Part shown: one piece after another, positions 7,569 through 16,240 of the stretch
Layout: each line of letters opens with the position of its first letter
How positions within the stretch are numbered: the first letter of the stretch is position 1
Origin: Fodinibius salsisoli
GTDB lineage: Bacteria; Bacteroidota; Rhodothermia; Balneolales; Balneolaceae
NCBI RefSeq assembly: GCF_026229185.1
Contig: NZ_JAGGJA010000010.1
Location: 101,335-165,334, forward strand
Length of the DNA: 64,000 nucleotides
Reading direction: 5' to 3'
Notes under the pieces: model-generated
Seen by the model: only the letters and a program-made list of their open reading frames with translations
What the model was told of the DNA's origin: nothing
Databases searched by the model: none
Made by a program: the position numbers and the translations under genes

Positions 7569-8438
7569 TTAAAGTCCGACCGGGTGCCAAGTTGTTTTAA
7601 TTTCCTGAAATTCAGTAATAAAATAAGGAGATTTTGATTCTTTATCCTGCCAATCTTCAACAGGCTTTCGAATAATATGTTTTAAGTTTAAAGCCCCGTT
7701 TTTATCAATTTGTTTCTGCTGTTCTTGAGGAATATCCGGATCGGTATAAAAGAAAGCATTCACATCCATATGCGAGGTCATATGTTTGAGCAGCTCTTCG
7801 CGATAACCGGTTAGGATATTGACAACGCCGCCCGGCACATCAGAAGAATTGAGCACTTCGGCAAAACTTATGGCACTCAGGGGAAATTGCTCTGAGGCCA
7901 AGACCACACAGCTGTTGCCACCGACAATGACGGGGGCAATGACGGAGATGAGTCCCAACAGCGGCTGTTTCTCAGGAGCCCAGATATTGACAACGCCGGT
8001 AGGCTCGGGCAGTGAAAAATTGAAGTGCGAACTGGCCACCGGATTGATGCTCCCAAACACTTGCTGATATTTATCCGACCAGCCGGCGTAATAAATCAGG
8101 CGATCAATGGAGGCATCCACTTCGGATCTTGCTTGTTTGCTTTTATAGCCAATGGTTTCGAGTTCATGAATGAACTGGGCTTTTCGGCTTTCGAGCATCT
8201 CTGCGATACGATATAGAATTTGTCCCCTGTTGTAAGCCGTTCGGTTACTCCAGCCTTCAAAAGCATCACGAGCCGCTACGACAGCATCACGAACATCTTT
8301 ACGTGAACATTGGCAAGCATTGGCCAGGATTTGATCATCCCCATCATATACTTTATAATAGCGACCTGATTCGGTACGCGGGAAGTTCCCACCGATATAT
8401 GTTTTGTAGGTTTTTAAAACTTCAATACGATCTGACAT
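7569..8438 (-). CDS. short aldehyde-dehydrogenase-like protein without the catalytic half
   Basis: This 289-aa protein matches the N-terminal part of the aldehyde dehydrogenase fold: KTYIGGNFPRTESGRYYKVY, then RIAEMLESRKAQFIHELE, YYAGWSDKYQQVFG, PTGVVNIWAPEKQPLLGLI and VVNILTGYREELL. It ends where a normal ALDH (about 480-510 aa) would enter the catalytic domain. No catalytic Glu (ELGGK) or Cys (GQxC) is present, and the tail (KTTWHPVGL) is unrelated to the ALDH C-terminus. The frame is clean with no remnant of the missing half downstream, so it looks like a genuine short paralog rather than a fresh truncation. It sits with a full-length ALDH and deoC and may be a non-catalytic partner subunit. 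Confidence 0.8.
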   Translation of the reverse strand: MSDRIEVLKTYKTYIGGNFPRTESGRYYKVYDGDDQILANACQCSRKDVRDAVVAARDAFEGWSNRTAYNRGQILYRIAEMLESRKAQFIHELETIGYKSKQARSEVDASIDRLIYYAGWSDKYQQVFGSINPVASSHFNFSLPEPTGVVNIWAPEKQPLLGLISVIAPVIVGGNSCVVLASEQFPLSAISFAEVLNSSDVPGGVVNILTGYREELLKHMTSHMDVNAFFYTDPDIPQEQQKQIDKNGALNLKHIIRKPVEDWQDKESKSPYFITEFQEIKTTWHPVGL

Positions 8439-8465
8439 AATTCTCCAATTTATAGACTTAAAAAT

Positions 8466-9083
8466 TTAGCAATAGTATCTATCTTTGTGCCATCGGTACG
8501 GATTCTCCCGTATGTATTCTTCAATTTTAATCAACGCCTTTTGATTCCTAACAATATGATCATAGAACCCCTTTTGCCAAGCAAAGGATTTATAAGATTG
8601 TGTTCGTATTTTTCTGGTGCAAGATGATTTAAAACCGCGAACAATAGACGAAATATTATCTCGCTGTGGCCCAAATTCATTTTTGTAGCCATGATTATTT
8701 TTTCCATCAGGTAGAGACGGTCCGCGTCCGTCACCTGTCTGTACCATAGATCCATCTGTTTTATTCTGAGACGCATGATGCGATGCGTCTCTACAATTGC
8801 TGTCCAATTCCGTTGGTTTTAAATAAATAATGCCATGTAAATGATTGGGCATGACAACCCATTCTCCTAATATTACTCTATCTCTTATCTTGGCAGTCTT
8901 TTGCCATTCATCAGCAGCAATATGTCCTACTGCATTGAGATTCATACGCCCATTCTCAACCTTTCCAAAGCAAGAAATACGATTCTTAGTACAGATCGTA
9001 ATAAAGTATAATCCGGCCGAAGAATAATCATATCCTTGTAACCGTAGGGAATCAGATCGATATTTGTCTTTATATTTTTCCAA
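8466..9083 (-). mobile_element. REP-associated tyrosine transposase (RAYT, Y1_Tnp) with its own palindromes inside
   Basis: A 205-aa protein of the IS200/IS605-related Y1 transposase fold. It opens with the RAYT pattern LRLQGYDYSSAGLYFITICT, has the HUH metal motif in VVMPNHLHGIIYLKP, and a C-terminal catalytic-Tyr region in KGFYDHIVRNQKALIKIEEY followed by NPYRW. RAYTs are single-copy housekeeping-like transposases that move or process REP palindromes. Between the HUH motif and the C-terminal part, about 30 residues (CRDASHHAS ... GDGRGPSLPDGK) are encoded by two REP-like hairpins at 8711-8794; a third hairpin lies just upstream of the gene at 9096-9118. The gene separates the two ALDH genes, in the same orientation. 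Confidence 0.9.
8711..8794. repeat. pair of inverted REP-like palindromes inside the RAYT coding sequence
   Basis: GTAGAGACGG...CCGTC starts at 8711 in forward sense. The second unit, GAGACGCAT (8768-8776) with ATGCGTCTC (8783-8791), is a perfect 9-bp stem with a 6-base loop and ends in TAC, so it is the reverse sense. The two units face each other as in a BIME. Both share the GTAGAGACG core with the copy at 9096-9118. Confidence 0.75.
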
Positions 9084-9095
9084 AAATTAATTCTG

Positions 9096-9118
9096 TAGAG
9101 ACGGACCGCGTCCGTCTC
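9096..9118. repeat. REP-like palindrome upstream of RAYT
   Basis: GTAGAGACGGAC followed by CGC and GTCCGTCTC: a perfect 9-bp stem (9098-9106 with 9110-9118) and a three-base loop. The GTA at the 5' side is conserved with the copies inside the transposase gene, and such an asymmetric foot is what RAYT enzymes recognise in studied cases. Confidence 0.75.
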
Positions 9119-9200
9119 ATAAAATTATGATTACCAAAAAATAATAGGATAAAAACTGATTAAACCTGTGTGTATCTGTGCCATCGGCATCATCTGTGTT

Positions 9201-10727
9201 CTATTTCAATTTTACATACGGATACAATCCGTGGAGCCCACCTTCACGGCCTTTGCCGCTTTCTTTGTACCCGCCGAAAGGCGATGTGGGATCAAACTGG
9301 TTATACGTATTGGCCCAGACAACCCCATTACGGATTTTGCTGCCTACCTTGAATATCTTTGATCCTTTATCGGTCCAGACACCACCGGCTAACCCATAAG
9401 GCGTGTTATTGGCTTTCGCTATTCCTTCTTCAGCCGTCCTGAAGGTCTGTATCGTTAGAACCGGACCGAAAATTTCTTCCCGGACAATACGATTCGATTG
9501 ACCTACATTGGAAAAGAGGGTAGGGCGGCAGTAATACCCTTTTTCCGGAAGGTCACAGGAGCTCTGATACATCTCGGCACCTTCATTAACACCAAGCTCT
9601 AAATATTGATTGATTTTTTTGTATTGCTGCTCCGAGTTGATGGCTCCGATATCCGTATTTTTATCTAATGGATCACCGACAATGAGGGTTTCCATACGAT
9701 CGTGAAGCTTCTGAATGACACGGTCGGCAATACCTTCCTGTACCAACAGCCGGGAGCCTGCGCAACAGACGTGCCCCTGGTTAAAAAAGATAGCATTGAT
9801 GATGCCTTCAACCGCCTGATCAATAGGAGCATCTTCAAAGATTATATTAGGTCCTTTGCCACCCAGCTCGAGGGTATATTTTTTGTCCGTCCCGGCCAGC
9901 GATTCCATAATAATTTTGCCCACTTTGGTAGACCCGGTAAAAGCAATTTTATCCACCTCTTCGTGATTAACAAGCAGGGAGCCCGTTTGTCCGGCACCAG
10001 TAACAATATTGACTACTCCTTCGGGGAGTCCGGCATCACGACAAAGTTCAGCAAATTTAAGGGCCGTAAGCGATGTTGTCTCGGCAGGTTTTAATACAAC
10101 GGTATTACCGGTGGCAAGGGCTGGGGCTATCTTCCAGGCCAGCATAAGCAGGGGGAAATTCCAGGGAATAATCTGTCCCGCTACGCCCAGCGGCTCGGGC
10201 TTTTTGCCCGGGAAGGCGTACTCAAGTTTATCAGCCCAGCCGGCATAGTAGAAAAAATGAGCTGCAGCGAGGGGGATATCAACATCCCGGGACTCACGGA
10301 TGGGTTTTCCTCCATCCATCGATTCAATGATGGCAAACTCGCGGGCCCGTTCCTGGATAAGACGTGCCAGCCGAAAAATATATTTACCCCGTTCAGCCGG
10401 ATCCATGGTGGACCATATTTTAACATAGGCCTTACGGGCCGCTTTTACGGCTTTGTCTACATCCTGCTGGGTGGCTTCGGCTATAGAAGAAAGCTCTTCT
10501 TCGGTAGCCGGGTTGACAGACGAGAAATATCGACCTTTGGCAGGCTTCTGGAATTTTCCATCAATAAAGAGATCGTATTGATCCTTAATTTCGATATGAT
10601 CGTTGCTCTGCGGGGCCTCGTCATACTGCCATGGACCCTCAAAATTAAGTTTCGAAGTAGGAGAAGATGGTTTGTAGGCATCCTCTGCCTGCTCAACTTC
10701 TTGGGTGGATTGTTGTTCGTCAGCCAT
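9201..10727 (-). CDS. NAD(P)-dependent aldehyde dehydrogenase
   Basis: A 508-aa full-length ALDH. I place the start at the ATG at 10727 (MADEQQ); 13 further upstream codons are open but look non-coding. The protein has an N-terminal extension of about 50 acidic residues, then YDLFIDGKFQKPAKGRYF, QIIPWNFPLLML, catalytic Glu 287 in ELGGKGPN, and catalytic Cys 321 in NQGHVCCAGSR. It ends with SPFGGYKESGKGREGG. Downstream of deoC it probably oxidises the acetaldehyde that DeoC releases, to acetate. The two genes are 159 bases apart. The short ALDH-like gene follows after the RAYT insertion. Confidence 0.93.
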   Translation of the reverse strand: MADEQQSTQEVEQAEDAYKPSSPTSKLNFEGPWQYDEAPQSNDHIEIKDQYDLFIDGKFQKPAKGRYFSSVNPATEEELSSIAEATQQDVDKAVKAARKAYVKIWSTMDPAERGKYIFRLARLIQERAREFAIIESMDGGKPIRESRDVDIPLAAAHFFYYAGWADKLEYAFPGKKPEPLGVAGQIIPWNFPLLMLAWKIAPALATGNTVVLKPAETTSLTALKFAELCRDAGLPEGVVNIVTGAGQTGSLLVNHEEVDKIAFTGSTKVGKIIMESLAGTDKKYTLELGGKGPNIIFEDAPIDQAVEGIINAIFFNQGHVCCAGSRLLVQEGIADRVIQKLHDRMETLIVGDPLDKNTDIGAINSEQQYKKINQYLELGVNEGAEMYQSSCDLPEKGYYCRPTLFSNVGQSNRIVREEIFGPVLTIQTFRTAEEGIAKANNTPYGLAGGVWTDKGSKIFKVGSKIRNGVVWANTYNQFDPTSPFGGYKESGKGREGGLHGLYPYVKLK

Positions 10728-10886
10728 TTTTTTAAAAGATATTTGTGAATTAAGAATAAACCGCAAAATACGCGGAGTTATCGCAGGAGTTCGCTATGAT
10801 TACAAATTATTTACAACACGCCGAAATAACTCATTATTGAGAATAACGTCGCGATCTTTGCGGATCCATTGCGGCTCTGCAGTTAA

Positions 10887-11780
10887 CTAATCATTAGAAA
10901 AATAATCTTTGCTTTGGTATACACCAGTATCTTGTTTTACAATTTGAAGTAAAAGATCGTTTGCAAGGGAGCTGGCTCCAAATCGAAAATAGTTGGGCGT
11001 AAGCCAGTCTGCTCCCAACGTCTCGTTCACCAAAACCAAGTACTGGATGGCTTGCTTTGCTTTGCGAATTCCGCCCGCTGGTTTCATGCCAACCATTCGA
11101 TCGGTCTCATAATAAAAGTCCCGGATGGCCTCCAGCATGACCAGCGTAACAGGCTGCGTAGCTGCCGGCTGTACTTTGCCGGTTGAAGTTTTGATGAAAT
11201 CAGCTCCGGCATGCATCGCCAGATCACTGGCTTTGCGTACATTTTCGAGTGTCTGCAGCTCCCCGGTCTCCAGGATGACTTTTAGATGTGCGCCACCACA
11301 GGCTTCTTTGACTGCTGCTATTTCATCAAAGACGTATTGGTAGTCGCCTGCGAGGAATTTACCACGAGAGATAACCATATCCACTTCATCGGCCCCATCC
11401 GCTACGACCTGGCGAGTTTCCTTAAGCTTGGCATCAAGGGTTGCTGTGCCACTTGGAAAAGCAGTAGCAACGCTGGCAACGTTTATGTCGGTACCGCGCA
11501 ACGCTTTCTTGGCAACGCTCACCATATTGGGATAGACACAGACGGCGGCAACGGTAGGAAGGTCAGGCATATCAGCGTATGGTTCCTTGGCCTTATGGCA
11601 CAACTGTATAACCTTACCCGGGGTATCCATGCCTTCAAGCGTAGTTAAATCAACCATACTCAGAGCCATTTTGAGGGCCATTATTTTGGACTCCTTTTTA
11701 ATGCTACGACTATTCAGACGCGCTACGCGTTCTTTAATACCGACTTGATCTATGGGGATGGTTTCACTGAAATCCGGCAT
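10887..11780 (-). CDS. deoC: deoxyribose-phosphate aldolase DeoC
   Basis: A 297-aa class I aldolase converting 2-deoxyribose 5-phosphate to glyceraldehyde 3-phosphate and acetaldehyde. DeoC motifs are plain: MVDLTTLEG, AAVCVYPNMV, VATAFPSGT, ADEVDMVISRG, VILETGEL and the Schiff-base region ADFIKTSTGK, then MVGMKPAGGIR. The N-terminal extension of about 30 residues before the TIM barrel is usual for the longer DeoC form. It is first in a minus-strand unit with the aldehyde dehydrogenase genes, which fits deoxynucleoside catabolism. Confidence 0.96.
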   Translation of the reverse strand: MPDFSETIPIDQVGIKERVARLNSRSIKKESKIMALKMALSMVDLTTLEGMDTPGKVIQLCHKAKEPYADMPDLPTVAAVCVYPNMVSVAKKALRGTDINVASVATAFPSGTATLDAKLKETRQVVADGADEVDMVISRGKFLAGDYQYVFDEIAAVKEACGGAHLKVILETGELQTLENVRKASDLAMHAGADFIKTSTGKVQPAATQPVTLVMLEAIRDFYYETDRMVGMKPAGGIRKAKQAIQYLVLVNETLGADWLTPNYFRFGASSLANDLLLQIVKQDTGVYQSKDYFSND

Positions 11781-12122
11781 ATTTAAAGTGTTAGATATTG
11801 GGTTACTGCTTTTGCTTAAGGTCTATCAAAAGGTAATAATTCCTTGGTTATTCCCCCAAGTGTTATCTGTGTAGAAATGTTGTGGTAAAAACCTCACAAA
11901 AAAAAGAATGGACACAAGTCAATTAAATCTGGATTGACTGCTAGGGTGACACCAAAAGAAAGGATCCTTATTCATGTAGTATCCAATTCCGCCTGAATTT
12001 TACCGAAGAACAAAAAAGTTAACTTTTTTTAATAAACTGCTTTGAAAAAAGAAAAAATTATCTCATGTTTGAAACAGTTTAATACAAAGGGATTGAATTT
12101 AAGTTGATGGAGAGAGAGGGAT
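11781..12122. promoter_or_regulatory. divergent intergenic region between deoC and the eCIS operon
   Basis: This 342-base A/T-rich region must contain the promoters of both the leftward deoC operon and the rightward injection-system operon. The part from 12000 to 12110 is very A/T-rich, and a purine-rich AGAGAGAGGG lies directly before the first eCIS ATG as a plausible ribosome binding site. I do not see a clear -35/-10 pair or a convincing operator, and no regulator gene is adjacent. Confidence 0.4.
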
Positions 12123-12716
12123 ATGATAATAGAACGCTCATTGACATTTATCCAGGAACAGCTGGATTTCTACCTTAAACAACAAGCCGGGGATAATGAC
12201 AATACCGACAAGGTTGTACTAGGTAATGTTGTAGAACAAAATGGGGAAGTAGGTATTGAATCCGACAGTGTTGGTATAACACTGGTCAACATCGAAGAAG
12301 AAAAAGTTCGGAAAGCCCAAAAGCCCCACCTTAAGCAGGAAAATGGATACCGGAAATATAATCCGGAGATTCAACTTAACCTGTTTTTGCTGTTTGTAGC
12401 TCGTTTTGGGAAATATGATGAGGCGCTTAAGGCGATAAGTCATGTCATTCGTTTTTTTCAAAGCCGGAATGTCTTTGACCGAACAACCTATCCTTCGCTT
12501 GACCCCTCTCTTGACCGGTTAGTTTTTGATCTTCAAACCATGAGCTTCGAACAGATGAACCATCTGTGGGGAGCGCTGGGGGCTAAACATATGCCGTCAG
12601 TTTTATATAAGGTGAGAGCGCTGATAGTAGAAGATGAAGAAATTAAAGGGGATGTGTTACCAATAAAAGAGATTAACATAGAAGGGGAGAAAAAATCGGG
12701 TTATGGCACTTTATGA
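12123..12716 (+). CDS. DUF4255 protein: eCIS tail terminator/cap (Pvc16/Afp16 type)
   Basis: A 197-aa protein with the DUF4255 pattern: IIERSLTFIQEQLDFYL at the N-terminus, VGITLVNIEEEK, then PEIQLNLFLLFVARFGKYDEAL, SHVIRFFQSRNVFDR and DLQTMSFEQMNHLWGALGAKHMPSVLYKVR. In PVC and Afp particles this protein closes the distal end of the sheath-tube and fixes particle length together with the tape measure. It is the first gene of the cluster, a common position in Bacteroidetes-type eCIS loci, and its end overlaps the next gene by 14 bases. Confidence 0.92.
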   Translation: MIIERSLTFIQEQLDFYLKQQAGDNDNTDKVVLGNVVEQNGEVGIESDSVGITLVNIEEEKVRKAQKPHLKQENGYRKYNPEIQLNLFLLFVARFGKYDEALKAISHVIRFFQSRNVFDRTTYPSLDPSLDRLVFDLQTMSFEQMNHLWGALGAKHMPSVLYKVRALIVEDEEIKGDVLPIKEINIEGEKKSGYGTL

Positions 12717-13758
12717 ATCATTATTCCAACTTGAAATTTCCCACGATTACTACCGTAACAATCAGTCGGCTGATTTTAGGATAACACCGGCGGGAGATAC
12801 GGTCCGGCAATTGCGTAATCATGGGCTTCTGTTCAGGAAAAACCCTTCGGGATTTTCCGTTCTTGGGGAAGTTATTCCTGCAGGTGGAGGTGATGTAGAG
12901 TTACTTCGTTCGCCCGAGAAACCGGCCCGATATCAGTTCTTGCTACACCAGCAGCAGCCTGACTTTCTTAATTACACCGATTTGCCATTTCATGAGGTTG
13001 GGAAAACAATCTACTACTTTAACAACCTACAGTCCAATATCGATGGAGGGATAAAATATTTGCATTTTGCCTCGGATCATGTGACAGCAGGAGATCAACT
13101 TGATCTTGAGTCTGGCAACTACCGTTATGCAGTTTCGGGTACAGAGATACAGAAAACCGCCCGCCTGGTATTTCCCGATCTGGGTATTGAAGAGAAACAG
13201 CAGGTTTCAAATACAGAAGGGGTGTTTAACTTCCAATTTGATTTATCGAACTACCCGGCCGGACGTGCAGAACTATGGATTGATGGCAGTAAAGAGGAGT
13301 TATTTTATTCCGCGGGAACAGAGCAGATGGCAGGTGTATTTGGGATTATAGAAGTCTTCCATTCCAACGAGGTGCCTTCCACTTATCAATTTTTGGATGA
13401 CAATAATTTTGTTGAGGCTCAAAACTATCAGCTGGCCTTCCAAAAGCGAAGCACCTTCTGGAAATATATTATCGTAAATAAGAGTGGGGCCGATTTAGAT
13501 GATCCGGGCATTCAAAACGGAAGCTATACTTTTACGCAGGATACCTCCGGAAGCTATCCCAGTAACTATTCCGTATTTATTTCAGATCAGGAGATTCCGC
13601 TTTCCCAGGAGGGGATCGACTCGCTGAGCCTGAGGAAAAAGTTTAGCACTTCTAACCGAAAAGTTCTGGATGGGTTGCCCAATCCGAGACAAAATATGCT
13701 TAGAAGGGATGAGGCCAATATCAACAAATTTTACTCAGAAGTTTATTTATATATCTAA
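12703..13758 (+). CDS. eCIS cap-region protein of unknown fold (candidate cap adaptor)
   Basis: A 351-aa protein that I cannot place in a named domain family. The N-terminus (YESLFQLEISHDYY, then FRITPAGDTVRQLRNHGLLFRK) looks like a conserved beta-rich module; the rest is beta-rich without signal peptide or TM segments. It overlaps the DUF4255 cap gene and precedes the sheath, and similar proteins sit at this position in other Bacteroidetes eCIS loci as far as I recall. Because the AlgoCIS particle has a cap adaptor between cap and tube/sheath, this product is a candidate for that role, by position only. A structural or scaffold role is more likely than an effector. Confidence 0.6.
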   Translation: MALYESLFQLEISHDYYRNNQSADFRITPAGDTVRQLRNHGLLFRKNPSGFSVLGEVIPAGGGDVELLRSPEKPARYQFLLHQQQPDFLNYTDLPFHEVGKTIYYFNNLQSNIDGGIKYLHFASDHVTAGDQLDLESGNYRYAVSGTEIQKTARLVFPDLGIEEKQQVSNTEGVFNFQFDLSNYPAGRAELWIDGSKEELFYSAGTEQMAGVFGIIEVFHSNEVPSTYQFLDDNNFVEAQNYQLAFQKRSTFWKYIIVNKSGADLDDPGIQNGSYTFTQDTSGSYPSNYSVFISDQEIPLSQEGIDSLSLRKKFSTSNRKVLDGLPNPRQNMLRRDEANINKFYSEVYLYI

Positions 13759-13782
13759 TGACAACCACAAACCGATAGTCTA

Positions 13783-15750
13783 ATGCCTACATATAAAACA
13801 CCAGACGTTTATGTTGAAGAGATATCGATATTTCCGCCCTCAGTGGCGGAAGTAGAAACCGCTATTCCAGCTTTTATCGGGTATACTAAGCAAGCTAAGA
13901 ATAAAAATGCCGGAGATCTGCATCTTGAACCATTTAAAATAAGCTCCATGGTTGAATACCAGGAGAAATTCGGGGGAGCTCCGCCGGTTAATGTAAAATC
14001 GGTAAACCTAAATGGAGATAATTCGGTTATGAACTATGAGATCGAAGATGATTATCTCATGTACGACTCTCTGCGGCTGTACTTCGATAATGGTGGGGGA
14101 GATTGCTATATCGTTTCAATCGGAGATTTTAATAAAACTCCTGTCAAAGCTGATTTTGAAAAAGGAATTGCTGCAGTCAAGAAATTTGATGAGCCTACTT
14201 TATTCACCTTCCCTGATGCAACAAAACTATCTAAAACTGATCTGGGAAATTTACAGCAAGATGCCTTGGCTCAATGCGAAGAGCTAAAGGATCGGTTTGT
14301 AATTTGTGATGTGCTGGATAAGGATGGTATCGACACCGACGCCGATGATTTTCGGCAGAATATTGGAAGTAAAAATCTAAAGTATGGAGCTGCCTACTAC
14401 CCGGATCTTAAAGCTAATCTTGGGCGTAATCTCAAGTATCGGGATGTGAAGGGGAAGGTCAAGAAGTTTTCTTCTACGGTTAATTGGAAGAGTATGACGG
14501 ATGACACCGATGTGCAAACATTGATAGATGAGTTGAATAATGTGGTTGATAGTGCCCTGATGCTTGAAAGCGAACTCAATACATTCTTACAATCAAAATC
14601 GATTGATACGCTTGAAGAGGGTTACGAGCAGTTTATTACCGCATTTAAAAATAAAGTAACCGGGGGAGAGGCTGCGTCTAATGTCCGCCCTGACTTTGTG
14701 GATGCGGTAGATTACGTTTATGAAGTTGCACATACATTTTTAGATCAGCCTATTCACGATACCGATATAAGTGATCCTGTACTTACCTACGCAAAGAATC
14801 TGGTAACCGGCAGTGTGCAGCCCGAAATTGATCGGCTGGTGGCTATCGACAATAGTGCAAATTCGCTTATCCATTCGGATTTTCCACGCTGGGATGAGCT
14901 TACCTGGGAATATGCTGATTGGAACAGTAGCTTTGATGGCACACCCACTAATGACACCCCGTTTACAACAGATGGTTCGGATTCTGATAAAAAGATTCAG
15001 AATATGCTGGATATTGAATCCATCGTGACGGAAGTCTTTTATAGTATTGTAAGTGCTGTAAAAGATATTCTGGAGGAAGCTCATACGCTGGAAGACCAGA
15101 AGGAAACCAGCCTGCGAATACAGTTACCACCATTAAAAAATGTGTTCACCACGTTAAATCAAGATTCTGCACTGTTACCCCCAAGTGGGGCCATAGCTGG
15201 TATTTATGCTGATGTAGATAGCAAAAGAGGGGTATGGAAGGCGCCGGCAAATGTAAGTATATCCAGTGTAATTGGATTTAACCGGAAGATCGACCACTTC
15301 GACCAGCAAGATTTGAATGTAGATGTAACCGCAGGCAAGTCGATTAATGCGTTGAGAACTTTTACAGGAAAAGGTCATATGGTTTGGGGCGCACGGACAT
15401 TAGCCGGTAATGATAACGAATGGCGGTATGTGCCGGTTCGCCGCTTTTTTAACATGGTTGAGGAGTCCGTGAAAAAATCGACCTACTGGGCCGTGTTTGA
15501 GCCTAATGACGCCAACACCTGGGTGAAGGTGCGAACCATGATCGAAAATTACCTGACTCAGCTTTGGAGAGATGGGGCCTTGGCCGGTGCCAAACCCGAT
15601 CAGGCTTTCTTTGTGAAAGTCGGGCTTGGACTTACGATGACCCAGCAGGATATTTTAGAAGGCAGAATGAAAGTAGAGATTGGGATGGCAGTCGTCCGCC
15701 CGGCCGAATTCATTATCCTGAAGTTTTCGCACAAGATGCAGGAAGCGTAA
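13783..15750 (+). CDS. eCIS contractile sheath protein with large insertion domain
   Basis: A 655-aa sheath subunit. The N-terminus PTYKTPDVYVEEISIFPPSV, followed by AIPAFIGYT, is the standard phage_sheath_1 opening, which places strands for the extended-arm mesh. The C-terminus has GVWKAPANVSISSVIGF, INALRTFTGKGHMVWGARTL, RRFFNMVEESVKKST and VGLGLTMTQQDI, ending in the AEFIILKF arm. Between about residues 210 and 465 there is a mostly helical, acidic insertion absent from minimal sheaths; it should lie on the outside. PVC has three sheath paralogs, whereas this locus has only one. The gene is followed after 47 bases by the first tube gene. Confidence 0.96.
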   Translation: MPTYKTPDVYVEEISIFPPSVAEVETAIPAFIGYTKQAKNKNAGDLHLEPFKISSMVEYQEKFGGAPPVNVKSVNLNGDNSVMNYEIEDDYLMYDSLRLYFDNGGGDCYIVSIGDFNKTPVKADFEKGIAAVKKFDEPTLFTFPDATKLSKTDLGNLQQDALAQCEELKDRFVICDVLDKDGIDTDADDFRQNIGSKNLKYGAAYYPDLKANLGRNLKYRDVKGKVKKFSSTVNWKSMTDDTDVQTLIDELNNVVDSALMLESELNTFLQSKSIDTLEEGYEQFITAFKNKVTGGEAASNVRPDFVDAVDYVYEVAHTFLDQPIHDTDISDPVLTYAKNLVTGSVQPEIDRLVAIDNSANSLIHSDFPRWDELTWEYADWNSSFDGTPTNDTPFTTDGSDSDKKIQNMLDIESIVTEVFYSIVSAVKDILEEAHTLEDQKETSLRIQLPPLKNVFTTLNQDSALLPPSGAIAGIYADVDSKRGVWKAPANVSISSVIGFNRKIDHFDQQDLNVDVTAGKSINALRTFTGKGHMVWGARTLAGNDNEWRYVPVRRFFNMVEESVKKSTYWAVFEPNDANTWVKVRTMIENYLTQLWRDGALAGAKPDQAFFVKVGLGLTMTQQDILEGRMKVEIGMAVVRPAEFIILKFSHKMQEA

Positions 15751-15797
15751 TTAGCTATTTCTAAAATTATCATTATCAATTCAAAGAGGTAAATATT

Positions 15798-16229
15798 ATG
15801 CCAACGAATCCATTACCAGTATTCCATTTTACCGTAGAGTGGGGAGGAGAGAGCGTAAGCTTTTCGGAAGTCTCGGGATTAAATATCGAGAGCCAGGTTA
15901 TTGAATATCGAGACGGAGCCAGCCCGGAGTTTTCTACCCGAAAAATGCCTGGGCTACAGAAATATGGCAATATAACATTAAAGCGGGGTATAGTACCGAG
16001 TGATAACCAGTTTTATGAATGGCTTAATACGACTAATCTAAATAAGGTTCAGCGTCGTGATTTAATCATCAACTTGCTAAACGAAGAGCATGAACCGGTG
16101 ATGGTCTGGAAGGTCAAAAATGCATTCCCGGTTAAAATTGAGGGACCGGGTCTGAAGGCTTCCGGGAATGAGGTAGCCATCGAAAGCATGGAAATTGCCC
16201 ACGAAGGGTTGGCCATTCAAAATGAATAG
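15798..16229 (+). CDS. eCIS inner tube protein 1 (gp19-like)
   Basis: A 143-aa T4 gp19-like tube subunit: PLPVFHFTVEWGGESVSFSEVSGL, the ISRYRDGA-like stretch EYRDGASPEFS, RKMPGLQKYGNITLKRG and the C-terminal VWKVKNAFPVKIEGPGLKA ... VAIESMEIAHEGL. These are the Hcp-fold hallmarks shared by phage_T4_gp19 family proteins. A good AAAGAGG site precedes the ATG. It is probably the main tube component stacked along the sheath, and the gene lies between the sheath and a second tube paralog. Confidence 0.95.
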   Translation: MPTNPLPVFHFTVEWGGESVSFSEVSGLNIESQVIEYRDGASPEFSTRKMPGLQKYGNITLKRGIVPSDNQFYEWLNTTNLNKVQRRDLIINLLNEEHEPVMVWKVKNAFPVKIEGPGLKASGNEVAIESMEIAHEGLAIQNE

Positions 16230-16240
16230 CAAGAGGTGCT

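Noticed and set aside
8531..8776. 81-aa minus-strand ORF overlapping the transposase
   Set aside because: Alternative frame of the RAYT gene without independent support.
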